64,000 nucleotides of DNA from Drosophila persimilis (lineage: Eukaryota; Arthropoda; Insecta; Diptera; Drosophilidae), in contig NW_020825343.1 of assembly GCF_003286085.1 (NCBI RefSeq), forward strand, positions 1,178,001-1,242,000, written 5' to 3'. The notes below the pieces were generated by a model. It did no database searches. It had not been told where the DNA came from and worked only from the letters and a program-made list of their open reading frames with translations. Both the position numbers and the translations under genes were made by a program. Of this stretch, positions 44,023 through 57,628 are shown one piece after another. Within the stretch, counting starts at the first letter, position 1. Each line of letters begins with the position of its first letter.

Positions 44023-45981
44023 TTACTTCATGCCCAGCAGCCGCTTGAAGGCCCGCCTATAGTCCAGGTTAAAGATGGTATAGATGACCGGATTCAGGCC
44101 GGAGTTGATGTAGCCCAGCCAGGTGATGAAGTTCTTGAACTTGTCGCTGGGACAGCAGCTCTGGCAGAACGGCAGGATGACATACATAAGGAAGAAGGGC
44201 AGCCAGCAGATGACGAAGACGCCCATGATGATGCCCAGGGTACGGGCTGCCCGCCGCTCCTTGGACAGTGAGATCTTCTGTTTCTCCTCGATGAACTGGT
44301 TCACGCCGCTGGGCTTCTTCTGCAGCGGTGCGGCGGCCACTGCACCGGCGCCAGTCGATGATTGGGGCGGTGTCAGTTTGAGCGAGGTCTGCTCCTCCGC
44401 CTGGGTCACACAGACCTGCGAATAAAAAACCAATCAATCACTGCTCGCTGGATCTACGAAAACTTCAGCTAAACTAAAACCCCAAATTGGGCGAAGCTTG
44501 TGCCTCACCTGAATGCAGCCTTTGGGATCGCTGCCGCTCTCCGTGCTAATCTCTGCATCAGATTTTCCTGCAGCATTGCCGCCGCCACTGCCGCCAGCCG
44601 GCAGGAGCTGCTGCTCGCCATGGGGCTCGCAGGTGGACGCGGACTGGGACTTGCGACCACCCCGGGCCTTGCCGTGCTTGATGGAGTCCTTAATCTTGGA
44701 CCGACGCGACTTCTTCACCAGCACCACCACATGTTGCTGCTGATCGTTGGTGGTGGCCGTCTTCGAGCCCTCCTGCTGGCCATGGGTCTCGCTGCTGATG
44801 CTCTCCTGGTCGTTCTGGATCATGGGCGTGGAGAAGTTGGCCCGGTCCCGGCCGCAGCAGAGCCAATTGGTGAGAGCGCGAGACTTCGAGGAGGAGGCTG
44901 CAGCCGGCGAGGAGTTGGTGATGGGCTCCAGCTCCGTGGACTTGAGGGCAATCGTGTTCAGCTTGGTGGCCTTGGCCCGCTCCCGCAGCCGTCGCCGCGT
45001 GGCCACAAAGATCTCGATGTAGACAATCGTCATGATGGCTAGCGGTATGAAGAACGAGCCCAGCGAGGAGTAGATGACGTAGCCCCGTTGCGAGGTGAGC
45101 TCGCAGGGCGTGGCGCTGGTGAACTCGTCGGGCCAATCGTTCCAGCCGATCAGCGGCGGACTGCTGATCACCAGCGAAAGCACCCATACGCCGGAGATCA
45201 GGAGCAGGACGCGGCCCACTGTCCGCTTCTGGGCATAGTTAATGGGATCGGTTATGGCCCAGTAGCGGTCCAGGGCAATGGCGCACAGATTGAGGATGGA
45301 GGAGGTGCAGCAGAGCACGTCGCAAGTCAGCCAGAGCTTGCACAGGTGTATGCCGAACTCCCAGCGTCCCAGGATCGAGTAGGCCACGTTGAACGGCAGC
45401 ACCAGCAGGGCCACCGTCAGGTCGGCCACCGCCAGCGAAACGATGAAGAAGTTTTGGACAATCCGCAGCGGCTTGTACGTGAACACACTGAGAATAACCA
45501 GGATATTTCCTATAATCGTTAGCACGATAATTATCGACAGAACCAGTGCGGTCAGCAGAGCCTCCCACTCTGGGACGGCCAGCTGCAGGCCGAGAATGCT
45601 GGCGTGCAGCTCCTCAACGGCACCGCCGCCACATTCCTCCGATTCGCCCGGACTAGTGCCCGCCGTCGTTGTCAGCGCAGCTGCCACTGTGGTCAGCCCC
45701 TCCACCAGCGAGCCGGATATATTGGCTGCTGTTTCCGTGGCTGATGCGCCCCGTCCGCTGATTTCGTCTGCCTGGCTGCTGCTGGCGGCGGTGGCGGCAG
45801 CGGCGGCGGCGGCTGCAGCGGCAGCGGCAGCACTGACAACAGTTACCGATTTCGTCGATCCGCCGGCTGCTGCTGCTGCTGCTGCTTCCGGCGCTGTGCT
45901 GACAGCGGCTGCCGCGGTAAAAGCCGCCGCTGCCACCGTTGTGGTGACATTTATGAACAAGATTTGATCTGCCGATGGCAT
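44023..45981 (-). CDS. Oct-TyrR: Octopamine-tyramine receptor, class A GPCR (621 aa, two coding exons)
   Basis: Exon 1 is 45981-44509 (491 codons) and exon 2 44415-44023; the 93 nt phase-0 intron joins ...KGCIQ to [12 protein letters not shown] 45981 has a CCAAAATG context. The extracellular N-terminus is long and Ala-rich (13 Ala at 51-63), with NVT and NIS glycosylation sites. TM1 starts near residue 141. Visible family marks are the amine-binding Asp in TM3 (D221, TCDVLCC), DRY at 238-240, TM5 serines ([11 protein letters not shown]), a very long third loop of about 230 residues with basic ends, TM6 [10 protein letters not shown], and NPVIY in TM7. It responds to tyramine and octopamine, inhibits adenylyl cyclase and acts in neurons (family knowledge). 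D. melanogaster's protein is about 600 aa, so length agrees. There is no frameshift or missing motif. Confidence 0.96.
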
Positions 45982-45993
45982 TTTGGCATTGCC

Positions 45994-46020
45994 TGTCCTG
46001 TCCTGTCCTGTCCTGCCCTG
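45994..46020. repeat. (TGTCC)n pentamer repeat in the Oct-TyrR leader
   Basis: Four to five TGTCC/TGCCC units directly upstream of the Oct-TyrR ATG (AGGAC repeats in the mRNA sense). Confidence 0.85.
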
Positions 46021-47659
46021 CCCAGCCCTGCCCACCAGCGCTCGGATCACTCTTACATGCGTCCTTCAAGGGTGTGGGAGAGGGGGAGTAGCGGGGTTGG
46101 AATGTATGGGTGGTGTCCTGCAAAGAGAAATGGCGTGAAAAACAGGATTAATGTGGCTGCAACTTTCAACGCAGAGAGGATGTGGGTCAGACATTTGAAA
46201 ATCCAAAGTACTACAATCCGAATTCGTTTCCCAGTAAACGCCCCCCAATGGCCTCTTTGGCTCAGTCGGAAGTTTTCAGCCGTCAGCCATCAGCCATCAG
46301 CCATCAGCGATGGGGAAAAAGTTTTGTCATTGCAAATGTGAAGGACTCAAGCACAAGGCAATCAGGATCATGTCAAATCCAAATTATTTACAACTTGTCA
46401 ATAAGCATGCAAAGATTCCCTCACAATTCCCAGCCAAGACAGTTGAATGATGGGACCACCAGTCCCAGTCGAACCGAAACGGAACCGGAATGGAACCGAA
46501 ACGGAACGGAAAGGAACGGAACAGCACATGGATAGAGCCGAAACCGGGGCAAAAAGGTCAAGTTGATGGGGCATCCTTTGAGGTTCGGGGCAGCTACACT
46601 TGTCAATCCGATGGAATCCGCGACCAGAAGGTTATTAACAATTTAAATGACGCATCTTCTCGCATTTAACTCTGGGTTGGATGAAATATTTAGAAGTAAT
46701 TAAAAATGTGCAGCCCCGAAGTACTCAAGGAAGGACTCAGCTGTCTGGAATGGGACTGGGAATCTAAGTAAACGGTTTTCCCGAGAAGATACTCGAAGGG
46801 TGTTCCGTACAATAGCTTGTTGATCCCTTCCCCACCGCCCCACCGCCTCACCGCCCCCTCATCAATAAGAACCCACTGCTCACCCCATAATCATCCAATA
46901 ATTGTTGCTCTGCTCTCGCCGGTCCTCTCCCACTTGACACTTCTATATCCGTTAAGCTCTTCCCAAGTTTACCCAAGGCATACCACCTCGCCCCCGCCCC
47001 CACCCCCGCCCCTAGTGATGGCAGTTGAAAGAACATTAATCAAAATAACCCGCTCATAAACTGAACACTCCGAGGGAGCAGGAAGAGAGAGAGAGAGAGG
47101 AAGGAACAACTTTGAAGCAAACATTTCCATTCAGCCAAAAATTGTTTTGAGTTTTTTTTGTTGTTTTGTTTTTCGCCGCGCCATGGGAGGGGGGAGGGGA
47201 GGCCTGAACCCTGAATCCCACCTTGATTTCTGTCGGCAAATGTAAAGCTTTTAGCTCGGGTTGTGGACGGAAGGCCGTTCTTTGGATAGGAGGTAGGCAG
47301 CGGATATTTTTGTACAAACAGATGGGGGAAAAAGTTTTAAGCGATTTTTAGTTGGTTACCTGGCCAAGATTTGAACAAGATATCGGGCACGAGTTGAAGG
47401 GGGTAAACCCCACCAGATCGCTGAGTGGGGGGCCTTAAAGAGCATTTCCCTATCATTGATGGAACCCAGGCGACATATATAATTAAATAAATCTTGGGCG
47501 GAGGACGGGGAGCGGCCTGTTTTGTTTTTGAGACTGTCCTGGCCGCCGGGCGATAAGCTTATTACAAAGCCCCTGATTACGGCTCCCCCACGACTGCTAC
47601 TCTTTTCATGTGAGTGGGTGTCGATGTGCGGGTGTGGCAACAGCTTAGGATAGTTTTGG

Positions 47660-47718
47660 CCCTGACTCGGGCCTGGGCTCGGGCTTGGGCTCGGGCTTGG
47701 GCTCGGGCTCGGGCCCAG
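47660..47718. repeat. GGGCTC/GGGCTT hexamer repeat
   Basis: About nine GGGCTY hexamers, partly alternating C and T at the last base. Confidence 0.85.
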
Positions 47719-50700
47719 TGCCTTGGAATGGGGTAAAAGTTTTTTGAACTCGCATGCAGTCGCCTGCAAAGGATGCGGCGACCTTGACTTGACCAGATTT
47801 CTCTGCTATACATTTGAATACACATATCCTGCGCGTATGTATGGGCATGTCCTTTTTGGCAAACTTGTCATTACCATTGGTGTGTGTGTGCGTGTGTGCG
47901 TGGATGTGGGAAAACCACTGCTGGGGATAGAAAACTTTTGCTAGTTTGGGCAGAAAACAGAAATCGAGAATCGCTGGCGAAATCAAATGGAATATTTAAG
48001 GGTTTTCCTTACATCTGCCCCCCCCTCCGCCCCCTCGGAAGAGTATCCCCGCTTCGTTGAGGCGATCTTTTTGTTTTATCCAATTTTCTGCCGTGTCATG
48101 CTCATTAAATATGCAAGAGTTCCGGCGTATCTGCAAGATACACGCATCCTAACACCACCCACAGAGAGCACTGCCCGTCTTATTTATAGCCCACATTAGG
48201 CACTTGGCCATCTAAAAATACTGGAACCCCCCCCCCAAAAGAAAGAAAGAAAAAAAAGTCGAGAGACGGGCAGGCGAAACGCTTTGATGCTGATCCAGTT
48301 TGCCACACACACGCACAGAACAGAACAGAAAAAAAACAATGATAATAATGAAAGATACGTGAATAGACCCGGACACATGTATCTTGGGGAATTTCTGTTA
48401 ATTGGCATTGATGGGCGAGTGGGCCACGCCCCTGGACTCCGGCTCTTTAACACCTCCGAGCTCCGTTTCTTTTAATTTGCATGATTAATGGGGCGTACAA
48501 ACACCCAAATTTCCCCCATAATTACACGAACTAAACGAAAAACACACACAAAATAAGAAAAAAAATGTACCTAAGAAAACGATTTGATTTGCTTGGCTTT
48601 GATTGCGTGGCAGCTCTTTTTGAATACCGGGCAATTTTAAATATTTCATGCGCAATTTGAACGAACTCAATTGATTGGAACTTTCGACATTTTTCGCGCC
48701 TAACTAAACATGGTTATGCCCCGAAAGGAATGCGAGTGGGGGGTAGGCCTTCGAATGTTTCCCTTGCTTGAAGTTTTCCCTTTGATTTCCACTATTCTTG
48801 GCAATTATTGTAGCAGGTCGCCGATCTGTACGGCAACTGACAGCTGGCCAGGCTCCAGGCTCCCGATAAGGCCAGTGAAACTCTGATGGCAATTCAAATT
48901 CCAATTCCCATTCCAATTCCCATTCCCAGGCCTAAACTCACCTGCGTTTTTGCAGTTTCTCCCATTACCTATCGACCAGAACTATGCCGGCATGAGCTCG
49001 GGACTCGGGACTCTGCCTGATGCTGAACCCAAATGAAAGTCCACATCTTCTCAATAGAGTGCAATCCGGGAGCGAGTCCAGGGGGAGGGCCTTATCCGCA
49101 CACGGTCAGGCTCTGCGGTCCATTCAGGATATTCACGCATTCCACGTTGAGCCCCCAACGGCCCTTCCACAATTTTTGGGCTTTTATTACGCAACTATCG
49201 ATGCAGTTTTGAGATAGAAATGGGATTATGTGGGACACTCTCTCACTGGGCCCACCAGGACTGCCAGGACAAACAAAATATTTAACAATATTTATAAACG
49301 AAACGTGTCGGCTTCGGTCCATTTATATCCGTTCAGAGCTTGCAGGCTTAATGCATTTTAAAGGAGCAGCCATGCATCAGTCCAGGAAGACACCTCCTCC
49401 CACTCCCACTCCCACTCCCTCTTCCACTTCCACTTCCACTCTTATTCGGGCTGGCTGCAATTTTGTGAAGGCCAGGTTTCTTGGGGCCTCCCTTTTGTTA
49501 CGGGTCTGTTGTGCAGGTGCTTTTCCGCAATGACAAGAACATGTGATGTGTAAAACAGTGTGAAGATCGTTCCTGACACGGGGGACAGGAGGCAAGATAA
49601 AGGCCGGTGCCTGCCAGGAAAAGTATTTGCAGGGCAGTGACGAGAGAGGGAAGGAGAGGGAGAGCTGCTGGCAACTGACTGATTGGATGGTTATTGGAGA
49701 ATGCAAATTACTGAGGGATTATAACGAACGGATTATACCGTCAGAAGGGTATGCTCCTCGTACACAATGTGGGGATTCCTGAAACGGATTAGAGAGCCTT
49801 CAGACTGCGTCGACTATCGCGAGAGCCCGATTTTGTTTCCTTGTATGTTTAAATCGATCGGTGAATGAAATTGCTGGCACAACTGCATAACCCTCCATGG
49901 CATTCCGTCGTGGGCTGTGTCAATCGTTTCCCCGTTTCTGTTGAAATGTCAGCAATTTGTGCGCCGCTATCCTGGCGCCCGACAACTTGGCACGTTTCTG
50001 GGAGCTAATGCGGGCCAAGCTATTCGAAAATTGATGCATACTCGTACTGTTGCACAATCAGGGGGGGCAGATGGGACAGATGGGGATGGACACGTGCAGC
50101 GTCCGACAAATGCTCTCAACATACATCTGTGTGAGTATACCTGAAAGTGATAAACATGGAAATCATCATCATTGGGGGGGGGGAAAAAAGAAGCAAACCA
50201 GCCATGTAAGCTGCCAGCCAAACGAGTATCCTGCCGTTGCTTGTGCTTGGCCACGCCCATGAAACGTACGTCTGTCCGCCTGTCTGTCCGTCAGTCAGTC
50301 AAAAATTGCACTCGAATGCACATTTTGTGCCAGCGAATCGAACCCTGGTCGGAGACCCATTGAGCAGCGCCAAGGACCAAGGATATGCGATGCGAGAGAG
50401 TTGCAAATGGAAGTGCTTTTTCCGCTGGCACCCACACCCACACCCACACCCCCACCCACACCCAAACCCACCCATTTCTCTTGGCTGTTTGGTAATTGCT
50501 GAAATACTTGTAGGGTTTTGGATGGGCGTGTCATAGTGGTCTGTATTTAGCAATGCTTCATCCCACTGTGCCATTCAATCGAAATTCTTATCAATTTATT
50601 TTACTGTTGCAGGCAGGAGCCCTTCCCCCCATTACAAGCCAATTTACTGTGGCAGGATAACAGCCCCCTCCTCCAGCACATAATTTCCTATTCCTGCAGC

Positions 50701-50970
50701 GATCGGGGAAACATGGAGCATTAGCTGGGGATTATGCGGCATGTGCCTCCACCCCCCTCCTTTGATGTCTTCCACACTTTTTAGTCCATTCAACATGTGG
50801 TAGGCGTGTCGGGCTTCCTGTTTCCATTAATGGCCCCCACCCCCCGCCCTTGTCTGACCCTGAATGCTCTTTTAATACACATTCTATTCGTTTCGGCTAA
50901 GACAAAATGCTAAACTATTCATGAATTGATTTCCCCTTTTCCACCGATTTCTGTTTATTTGTCTGCCCAG

Positions 50971-51012
50971 CGGGTGGCGGGTGGCGGGTAGCGGGTGGCG
51001 GGTGGCGGGTAG
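50971..51012. repeat. (CGGGTGG)6 heptamer repeat
   Basis: Six 7 bp units. Every third unit carries CGGGTAG, so the array is itself a 21 bp unit repeated twice. Confidence 0.85.
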
Positions 51013-51161
51013 CGGCCCAGGGAGCCATAAAGTGCTGGCTGTCTTCTTCGTAGTAAAATCAATTTGTAAAACTAATTAATGATATCATCTTTTTGGCTGT
51101 TGTCTCTCCCAATTAGCTAAGAGTTCCGAGTATTTCCCCCAGTCAAATCTCTGTTTATCTT

Positions 51162-51203
51162 CCCATGCCCCTGCCACTTCCCATGCCCCTGCCACTTCCC
51201 ATG
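51162..51203. repeat. 18 bp tandem repeat
   Basis: CCCATGCCCCTGCCACTT twice in perfect tandem, plus the start of a third copy. Confidence 0.85.
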
Positions 51204-52560
51204 TTGGTGCCCAGATCTTAAAGTTAAATGGACAATGCCCGGGGTTTTGTGTGGCTGTTTAGTTTTCATATGTACACACAAACGGGATTTCAATTGATTT
51301 GATTGATTTGCTTTTTCGTCCTATCCCATCCTATACCATGCCATCCTCTAACCATTTGCCACTTTTGATTTTTTGCACAAACAAATCAAAATGTCTATGG
51401 AAGGCACTTTTTCTTCCATCTTTTTTTTCTGAATTGGCATGCAATTGGTTCTTGTTTTTGTTTGTCGATTGTGTGTGGTGCTGCGAGTGGTCAGGGAATT
51501 TCAGATTGCTTTCGAGTGGGTTGCTCGAAGCCTTTTGATTGCAATTTGGTTCAGATTTGATTTGATATATTCGCAGCAGCAGCTGGATAACAATCAACCT
51601 GGCTCCGATTGGGTTCGAGTGGCAGCACTGACTCCGACTCTGACTCTGTATCATATTTGTATCTATTAACTTTTCCTTGGATTGCCAGTGTCCTTCTTGC
51701 TCTAGCTCTTGTACAAACTTGGGCCAACATCTGTTGCTGCTCCCGAGCCCAGGGCACGGGCCAGCTGTTCCACGAGCACATATACATACGTCATCCGGGC
51801 AGTGGCTGTGGCCCGGCCTGCACTTAATTAAACATTTCCGTTTAAACAATGGACTTGCCCCGCACTCGCACACGATAAATATATACGTGTCAGTGCTCGT
51901 ATATTGCCTATGGGAGAGCCCCAGGATTAGCGCTTCCCTGCCCCAAAAGGGGGCGGCGAGGGGCAGAACCAAAGACCACAATGTAATAAGCTTTGTTATG
52001 GGCAAACTTTCTCGGAAAGAGCGGGTGTCTCCGGACTCCGGCGGACCCTTGGCGGACTTTGACTGCGTACGTGTCGAGAGGTTTGATTGAAAAGCCATGC
52101 CCGATCGATGCAGTCATAAAAACTAAAAGGACGCCGGGCGTTCCGCTGTAGGCAAAAGTGCCAGCACTCTGGGTCAAAGTGGCGGCACTGAGTCTACACT
52201 GGGAGAAATATACACATACTTAAGCTGGATAATTGGTTTGGGTTCTCCAGCGCAGACTCTGGATATGTTTTCCTAATCGCATTTCACTTATTATACATTC
52301 TTTTGGCCATGTTTTGTATAGTGTACTCCAGACGATTGCAATTGCGAAAAGCACAAAGCAAAACACAACACAAAACGGCAAAGACCGTGGCCCGGCAAAG
52401 ACCGGGTCCCCTCATTTCTATAAAAGCTTCTTCTTCGTTGCCCAATAAACAGGGACTGTTTATGGACTTTGGCATTGATGGGGGGAGGGGGGGACATGTC
52501 TCGGGCTTTTGGGCCATCCAAATCGAAATCCAAATCCTAATTCGATTCGATTATATTTTT

Positions 52561-52598
52561 ATTTTCTTGATTTTCTTGATTTTCTTGATTTTCTTGAT
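52561..52598. repeat. (ATTTTCTTG)4 repeat
   Basis: Four perfect 9 bp units. Confidence 0.9.
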
Positions 52599-53330
52599 TG
52601 TGATTGCTGGCAATGTGGCGTTAAAAGTAACCGAATTAGCGCTTAAGAAGTTGAACCACTTATTCAGGTCATCATTTTTCGATTGGGTTGGAGAGGGGGA
52701 ATGCGGGAGATACAGGGGGTACAGGGGTATACCGGGCATTCAGAGCACCCTCGCACTCATGAATAAATGCATTAAAATCAAGATGCAATATTTGGGCAAA
52801 GGATTTCACTCGATCCCCTGCCTTTGTCCTTACGCAGACTGGCTTGCTTTAAAATTCATTGCATTGCAGAGCAATCTAGTCGATGGTTGATGGCGCCTCA
52901 TCAATATGGGGGCTGGATTTGCTCCTGCTGCTGCGCCTCAGACGGGGCAACTCAAAGCAGCATCCCCGCAGTGGCACTGGCAGTGGCAGCAACAGCGGCA
53001 GCCCCGACATGGAGCGTATTTGTCAGAGACACAGCCCCCACGCCCTTTCGCCACCCCAAGAATTCCCCAAATGATAGTCACAGAGAATCGCAGGGAATCG
53101 GAGGGAGGGGCGGGGGGGATGCTGGAGAGAATGTGTTCGGTACGTGTCTGACAGAAGGGAACTTTGTTGCTTTGGCTTTTCCTTTGACGCTCTCACTGCA
53201 TGCGACAAAATGTACTTGCTCGCATTTATTACATGCAATTTGGTGGCCCAGTGGTGTGGCTTTATGTTGTTTACCCAGGCACCGTCCCCTCATTCCTTCT
53301 TTTTGCTGACTTTTCGACTCGGAAATACAC

Positions 53331-53370
53331 CCAGAGATACCCAGAGATACGCAGAGATACCCAGAGAGAT
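53331..53370. repeat. (CCAGAGATAC)4 repeat
   Basis: Four 10 bp units with single changes in the third and fourth. Confidence 0.9.
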
Positions 53371-54372
53371 GTGATAACTTTGTTGGCCCTGTCCAGGGAA
53401 AGCGAGACGAGTGGAGCAAGCAAATAGTGGAGTCAAATAGAGCAATGCTGGACGGGCGCCATCCATCAATTGCAATTGGGGCTGGCCAAGAGTGGAAAAG
53501 TGTTTAAACAGTATGGCTTAGAGGGCATTGAGATAGGTCTGTTGGCGTTTTGTTAGACGATAGTGTGTCAGGTCGGGATGGGGCGGAAATAAGTACCCCC
53601 TCCCTTTGGCGAATACTTCCAGCTATAAATATTTTTTGTAGGTGTATATCTACCCCGCTAGAGCTCTGGCTAAAAACTAACCCATTAAGGTAATCCACGA
53701 ATTTATGGGAGTGACAGGCCTACAATATTCGGGCACACTTGACAGCTGTCAGAGCCATGATAGATTAGCCATAGACATAAGTTATGACTGCCACAGATAG
53801 CGACGGACGATAATGGGTGACAAAAGGATTAAGTGGAAAGCAAAGGCATTTCCCGTATAATTTCCCGGTATCACAGATTATAATCTGTGTGGAATAATCA
53901 GTGCCCGCTGGCACGCCAAGACCAATGCTCGTATTTTGAAATAAATATCGCACTCGAAGTGTTCTCTAGTCTAGATAAATCTATGATGTGTCAGTTTTGC
54001 CAGAGGTTTTCCTTGGGCCCATAAATTGTTGTCCGAAATTGCTGCGGCTTTTGCTGCTATCCCAGCTATCCCTGCTATATTTTTACTGTCGTATTTTGGA
54101 CGAGAGTACTTTCGCCCATCCGTGACATGTACGTTGTACATGGCATATAAATCATATTTGGCAGCCCATTGGCGCTGTCCACTCGCGTACTCAATCGCCA
54201 TTAGAACTACATACTGCCTTTGAATGGGGGGCATGGGCAGGGGCAGGGGCAGGGAGGTAAAAATCACTTGAAATATTATCATTCCCAGAACAATTCGTAT
54301 GCATCAAATGCAAATATCCCATATATATTGATATATATTACACAATCATGCCGCACCAATTGTTGTTTATTA

Positions 54373-54460
54373 TCTGCTCGTCTGCCCCTCTGCTCCTCAG
54401 CCCCCTCTGCTCGTCTGCCCCTCTGCTCCTCAGCCCCCTCTGCTCGTCTGCTCCTCTGCT
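54373..54460. repeat. 33 bp tandem repeat, about 2.7 copies
   Basis: Units start at 54373, 54406 and 54439 with TCTGCTCGTCTG. The first two are identical; the third is partial and varied. The period keeps frames open on both strands, but no gene is supported. Confidence 0.85.
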
Positions 54461-55164
54461 GACTGGGTTTCCTCTCATGTCTGCCGTCCAAGTTGTGTTT
54501 TTTTTTTGTGTGAGAACGAGTATATATGCATTTTTTATTTGGCAATAGCACTCGTATTCCCCCTTGACTCTGGATCCCGAGCAGCTGCAGCTGCAGGTGT
54601 CGTCTGTCTGCACTCGAACATCAAGGAGCAGCAGCAGCAGCAGACGGCACGACGTGTGCCTGTTAAGAAAATATATATCTTACACAGAACAGAAAGCAGA
54701 AGAAACTTTTCCTGCCTATCATGGCAGTGATGCAAGTGCTCTTCGGTTCGGGGCTGGTCGACCCAGAGAATGACCTGCAGAGTAGTGAGTGCTGGGGCTT
54801 TTTCTAGGCAAGGATGGCACTTCATAACTCAAGTCTTCACGAATTCCATTCCACATAAAGCAGACTTCCTTGGCCGATCTCTGTATTCCCCGTATTCTGC
54901 GTTTCCTGCTTATGATATAGTAGGCCAGTATCTTTCATGGTTCTCCGCCCATGCCATGCTTATGAAATATTTTTCGACGATTTTCACTCTCCTTCCACTT
55001 GGTTTGCCAGAGGTGCCAGAGGTGCCTGTCTGCCCACCTTCCCATCTCAACGCCTAGTCCATCTGTGGCCCGACAATTGTCTATATAGTATATTTAGCAA
55101 AATGTTTTCTTTCCTCCGCCTTTGTGCTTTGTTTTGGCCGCAGAAAACCCGGCACTGAACGAGC

Positions 55165-55215
55165 ACCAGCCCCAGCCCCAGCACCAGCCCCAGCCCCAGC
55201 CCCAGCCCCAGCACC
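55165..55215. repeat. (CAGCCC)n hexamer repeat
   Basis: About eight CAGCCC/CAGCAC hexamers. Confidence 0.85.
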
Positions 55216-57595
55216 CGCACCAGAGATATCCATAAATAATTGCTTCGATTTTTTAGCTAGTGCCGATGCCTCAAGTAGTGTGTCGACAACTTTATGAGCA
55301 CCACCCGAACTGTGGGGGCGGTGAAGGCGGCGGAGGGCGGGGAAGGTGGCGGAGGGGGAGGGCAGTGGGGGAATGCCTCAAGTGTTGGACTGTTTGGGGT
55401 TTGTTTCTGTTTCGCCTCAATTTCCCTCTATTTTTCCTTGATGAATTCAACAAATATTGACAACGTGCGTGCCAAACACAAAATAAATCATAGTCGATTC
55501 TTGTTTTTATTTTTGTTCTCTCTTCTCTTCTCTTCTCTTCTTTTCCTTCCTTTTCGTCTTTCCATTTTCCCCCAAAATTTTCTTCTCGTATTTATTTACA
55601 TGCCGGAAGAACGCCGAGCGGGAATGAAAATGAAAACGAAGTCAACATCAGTGCCACCACGAGGGGCAGCAGTGGCAGTGGCAGCAGCAGCAGCAGCAGC
55701 AGCAACGCACGTCATTAACAGCTCGTTTTTCCTGGCGGTGGGGGGGTTGGGGAGGGGGTACATGAACAGGAGGGCGAGGTGCTGGTACTCGTGCTGGGGT
55801 CCAACATTCTGTGTGGGCGCTTTAGGCGCATATCTCCGTATGTCATATGGGGCTCGACTCTCGGGGCTATCTATTAAATGGAAATAAGTTTTGTACATTG
55901 GCATGGCAACTGTTTTCCCCCAATTCCCCGATTCCCTGATGGAAATAAGAGCCATCTACATATATCTCCACAAAAATTCGTGGCACTGCAACGCTTTCGA
56001 AATCTCAACAAACCGCAATATTTTCAATCGTTTTTTCAACTAATTCGGCCCTTAGATTGTTTTTATAAGAAGTGTATCCCAAAAACAAGGTCCTTGAGTA
56101 TTTTCCATTCTTCCGCCTTGAGGGAAGTTTCGTCTTTCAATCTATTCGACTTTCATGTCTCTCTTTGGGCCGCTTGAATTTCCCAATCCTTTGTGGACTT
56201 TCTTCTCCATTTTCCCGTTATCTCTTGGGCCGCAAGTTTTCCCATAAAAATTAAGTAAATTGCCTCGTCAATTATCGCAGCTCAATGGCAATTAGCAATT
56301 GGTTTTGTTTGCCAGGGCGTAACCTCAAGTGGGTTTTTGCTTCTCCTTCGATGGGGAACTCTTTGGGGGCTTGTTTTTCTCTCTGGCAAATGCCTTTAAT
56401 TTGGGTTTCGTTTCTGCGGAATTTTGGAAATCAATGAGCCTTGAATGTTGCCAAATTATTGACGATGGGGTGGGGCGTGGCATTGCGGGGGCAACAAAAT
56501 GCAAACTGAAAATGGATCCTGCTCCTCTGTGTCGCATGGAGCACACAAAGGAAAATTAGTCACGCCTAATTTGCAATTCATTGCAGGCAACAATTGACTT
56601 TGCCAATGATACAATTTGAATAGGTCCAAAATGCTCCCACTCCCCCCTAGCCGCCCCACTCCTTCAATAGGGATACGGATGGATGCTGCTCACTTCCATG
56701 CGAGCGCCTCGAGTGGCGCCTCAGATGATTGATATGGGTGCTTAAGTGGAGCAAGACGAAAGGAATCAAATTAAAAATCCTCACACTAGAGTCACGAATG
56801 GAATGAGGAAAGAGAGAGCAAAAGCTGAAGTGCCCTAACCCTTGAGGTCCCTCCATCAGTGTCCTTAATCCCTTAACCTTTTGCTAAATGTATTAATTTT
56901 CCTCTTTTGGATCTGCGATGGGAATTTACATCACATTCCACTGCTTATAAATGGAGTCTTACCTACAAAGAAGTTAGTATTGAATATAATAGTGCTAGGA
57001 CCCAGGAATCTATTCGAAAACAATGATATTCGTTTTCCAGGAGCCTCTAGGACTTTCATTAAAATGTCTCCAGCTACGAATATCATCTAAGATCCTTTCC
57101 TATAGAGACAATTTTCATTTTAAATGAAAGCCCCGAAGTCAGTCCAAGGGTTTGCCCATTGTATGTCCCCCAGCGGACGGAGGGGGGAAGCCCGAACAAT
57201 GAACTATAATTTATATGCTCTGAATTAATCCAGCTCCTTGGCAAAGCTCGCAGCTTTATCACCTGCCACTGTTGCTCCTGGCTCCTGGCTCCTGGCGATT
57301 GCAGGGACAAAGTCTGAGGGCGTGTCCCAGTGCCGCCGCCGGTTATATATTGGCACATAGTCGTACGATATGTACGCTCGTGTATCCATTTAGCAAATGC
57401 AACTCTCATCGGTGCAGTTGCAAATATTTAGCTAAAATATGCCACACTTTAACATCTTTAGACAGGAGCTCTCTCTCACTCTCTCTCTCTGTCGTCCCTG
57501 AGGCTCCTTTTGTTGCCCGACTCTCGGCTGTATAATTTAATAAGGTCTGGTAAAAGCTATTGGCCCAGGCAGCAGACCAGGCTAAAAGGAAGTTG

Positions 57596-57596
<1 letters not shown>

Positions 57597-57627
<31 letters not shown>
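57597..57627. repeat. (AC)15 microsatellite
   Basis: An uninterrupted AC array of about 31 bp. Confidence 0.95.

Positions 57628-57628
<1 letters not shown>

Noticed and set aside
44500-45967. Long plus-strand frames (180 and 192 codons) opposite Oct-TyrR
   Set aside because: Shadows of the receptor exon; the Ala/Gly/Gln-rich coding repeats leave the other frames open.
52303-52890. 195-codon plus-strand frame spanning the ATTTTCTTG repeat
   Set aside because: Contains an IFLIFLIFLI stretch created by the 9 bp repeat; no other protein-like feature.
54279-54613. Minus-strand frames with 11-residue repeats
   Set aside because: The regular residues come from a 33 bp noncoding tandem repeat shared by several frames.
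55294-55887. 197-codon plus-strand frame with Ala and Gly runs
   Set aside because: Open mainly because of GCA and GGC simple repeats; no domain or splice evidence.
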